Shown: piece by piece, positions 59,379 through 61,204 of the stretch
Position numbering within the stretch: the stretch's first letter is position 1
Layout: each line of letters opens with the position of its first letter
Source of the DNA: an uncultured Tessaracoccus sp.
GTDB taxonomy: Bacteria > Actinomycetota > Actinomycetes > Propionibacteriales > Propionibacteriaceae
Direction of reading: 5' to 3'
Length of the DNA stretch: 61,204 bases
NCBI RefSeq assembly: GCF_943914565.1
Contig: NZ_CALUCN010000016.1
Location: 1 to 61,204, forward strand
Translations under genes and position numbers: made by a program
The notes under the pieces: generated by a model
Databases searched by the model: none
The model's input: the letters and a program-made list of their open reading frames with translations, nothing else
What the model was told of the DNA's origin: nothing

Positions 59379-59382
<4 letters not shown>
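59179..59382 (-). CDS. accE: Acyl-CoA carboxylase epsilon subunit
   Basis: A 67-residue protein that is easily missed beside long shadow frames. The segment TDDEIGALAAVLFAKR and the C-terminal WNSYYRILRPPLVPGREAW are typical of AccE-type subunits, which bind and stimulate actinobacterial AccD5-like beta subunits. It overlaps the beta-subunit gene by four bases (ATGA) and maf by one. Confidence 0.9.
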
Positions 59383-60953
<1,571 letters not shown>

Positions 60954-60959
60954 GGCGCC

Positions 60960-60965
60960 ACCATA
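60960..60965 (-). promoter_or_regulatory. -10 box of a probable leaderless accD transcript
   Basis: TATGGT on the minus strand ends 6 bp before ATG 60953. Confidence 0.5.
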
Positions 60966-61105
60966 GCGCTCACGAGGGGGTTTCCGGCCCCGGTTTCGAG
61001 ATCCAGACCCCGGGGCGCGGGAGGGCGAGGGAGCCAGGGTGGCCCGGGCCACCGTCGGGGGAGGGGGCTCGCTCCGGTGCGCCCGGGGCCCGCCCCCTCG
61101 ATGTG

Positions 61106-61177
61106 CACGAAACGCCGTGTGGATCGGTTGGGAGGGCCGGATTTGGGGCTCTGCGGCGGGGTACGCGGCGTTTCGTG
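61106..61177. repeat. 72-bp inverted-repeat element, copy E4
   Basis: Starts CACGAAACGCCGTGTG and ends CGGCGTTTCGTG with a 44-nt core whose sequence differs from E1-E3 but whose length is identical. It lies 153 bp upstream of the accD start, near the window's edge. The rest of 60966-61204 shows no gene. Confidence 0.85.
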
Positions 61178-61204
61178 TCACGGGGGGCTGGGTCGGTTGG
61201 GGGT

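Overview
The window is high-GC actinobacterial DNA. The gene orders sucC-sucD-PerM(DUF6350)-purN-purH-folD-DUF3017 and accD-accE-maf near a biotin carboxylase, together with GTG starts and LpdA-type quinone reductase, point to the Actinomycetes. Propionibacteriaceae or a related family is plausible, but no rRNA is present to settle it. Most of the sequence is chromosomal housekeeping, interrupted by four accessory segments.

Layout. (1) 0.08-7.5 kb: an arabinan/arabinoside module (LacI regulator, GH51 arabinofuranosidase, Tat-lipoprotein sugar-binding protein, two ABC permeases, GH43 lipoprotein). It is bracketed by two 192-bp direct repeats that differ at one base. (2) 7.8-16.4 kb: succinyl-CoA ligase, a membrane protein with tandem extracellular domains, then PerM-like protein, purN, purH, folD and DUF3017 in overlapping or tightly spaced order. 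(3) 16.5-21.95 kb: a visibly AT-richer island with a LysR regulator, a UbiD-type hydroxyarylic acid decarboxylase (C subunit), its zinc-ribbon D subunit, a DASS/SLC13-type anion transporter, a UbiX-type flavin prenyltransferase and an LpdD-like protein. This looks like a complete prenyl-FMN decarboxylation cassette with its own uptake. (4) 22-30.7 kb: VKOR, mdh, a cupin whose reading frame is fused to a truncated AbiEi-like gene carrying a palindromic repeat, DUF485-actP, purU, a CNNM protein and a maltokinase-like phosphotransferase. (5) 31-42 kb: a BMP-type nucleoside ABC importer with cytidine deaminase and adenosine deaminase. It is interrupted by a type VII (ESX)-like effector module: a small helical partner with a YxxxE signal, a WXG-domain lipase, an unrecognised possibly EspG-like protein, and two tandem paralogous lipoproteins that look like immunity proteins. 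(6) 42-61 kb: RNase HI-NTF2 fusion, metG, an MFS exporter, two tandem DUF2207 proteins, a phosphohexo/pentomutase, purine nucleoside phosphorylase, LpdA, an acyl-CoA carboxylase set (alpha, epsilon, beta), Nudix, Maf and small lipoproteins.

How it works together. The nucleoside importer, Cdd, Add, PNP and phosphomutase form a nucleoside salvage set. purN, purH, purU and folD connect one-carbon metabolism to purine synthesis. accA/accD/accE, sucCD and mdh serve acyl-CoA and TCA (or propionate) metabolism.

The parts most worth following up are the WXG-lipase/duplicated-lipoprotein module, a family of four exactly 72-bp inverted-repeat elements with variable cores, the direct repeats around the arabinan module, and the decarboxylase island with its candidate LysR operators. 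Eleven genes also start 6-7 bp after a TANNNT hexamer, which suggests widespread leaderless transcription. All statements are from reading the sequence. No database search was run, and family names rest on motif recognition.
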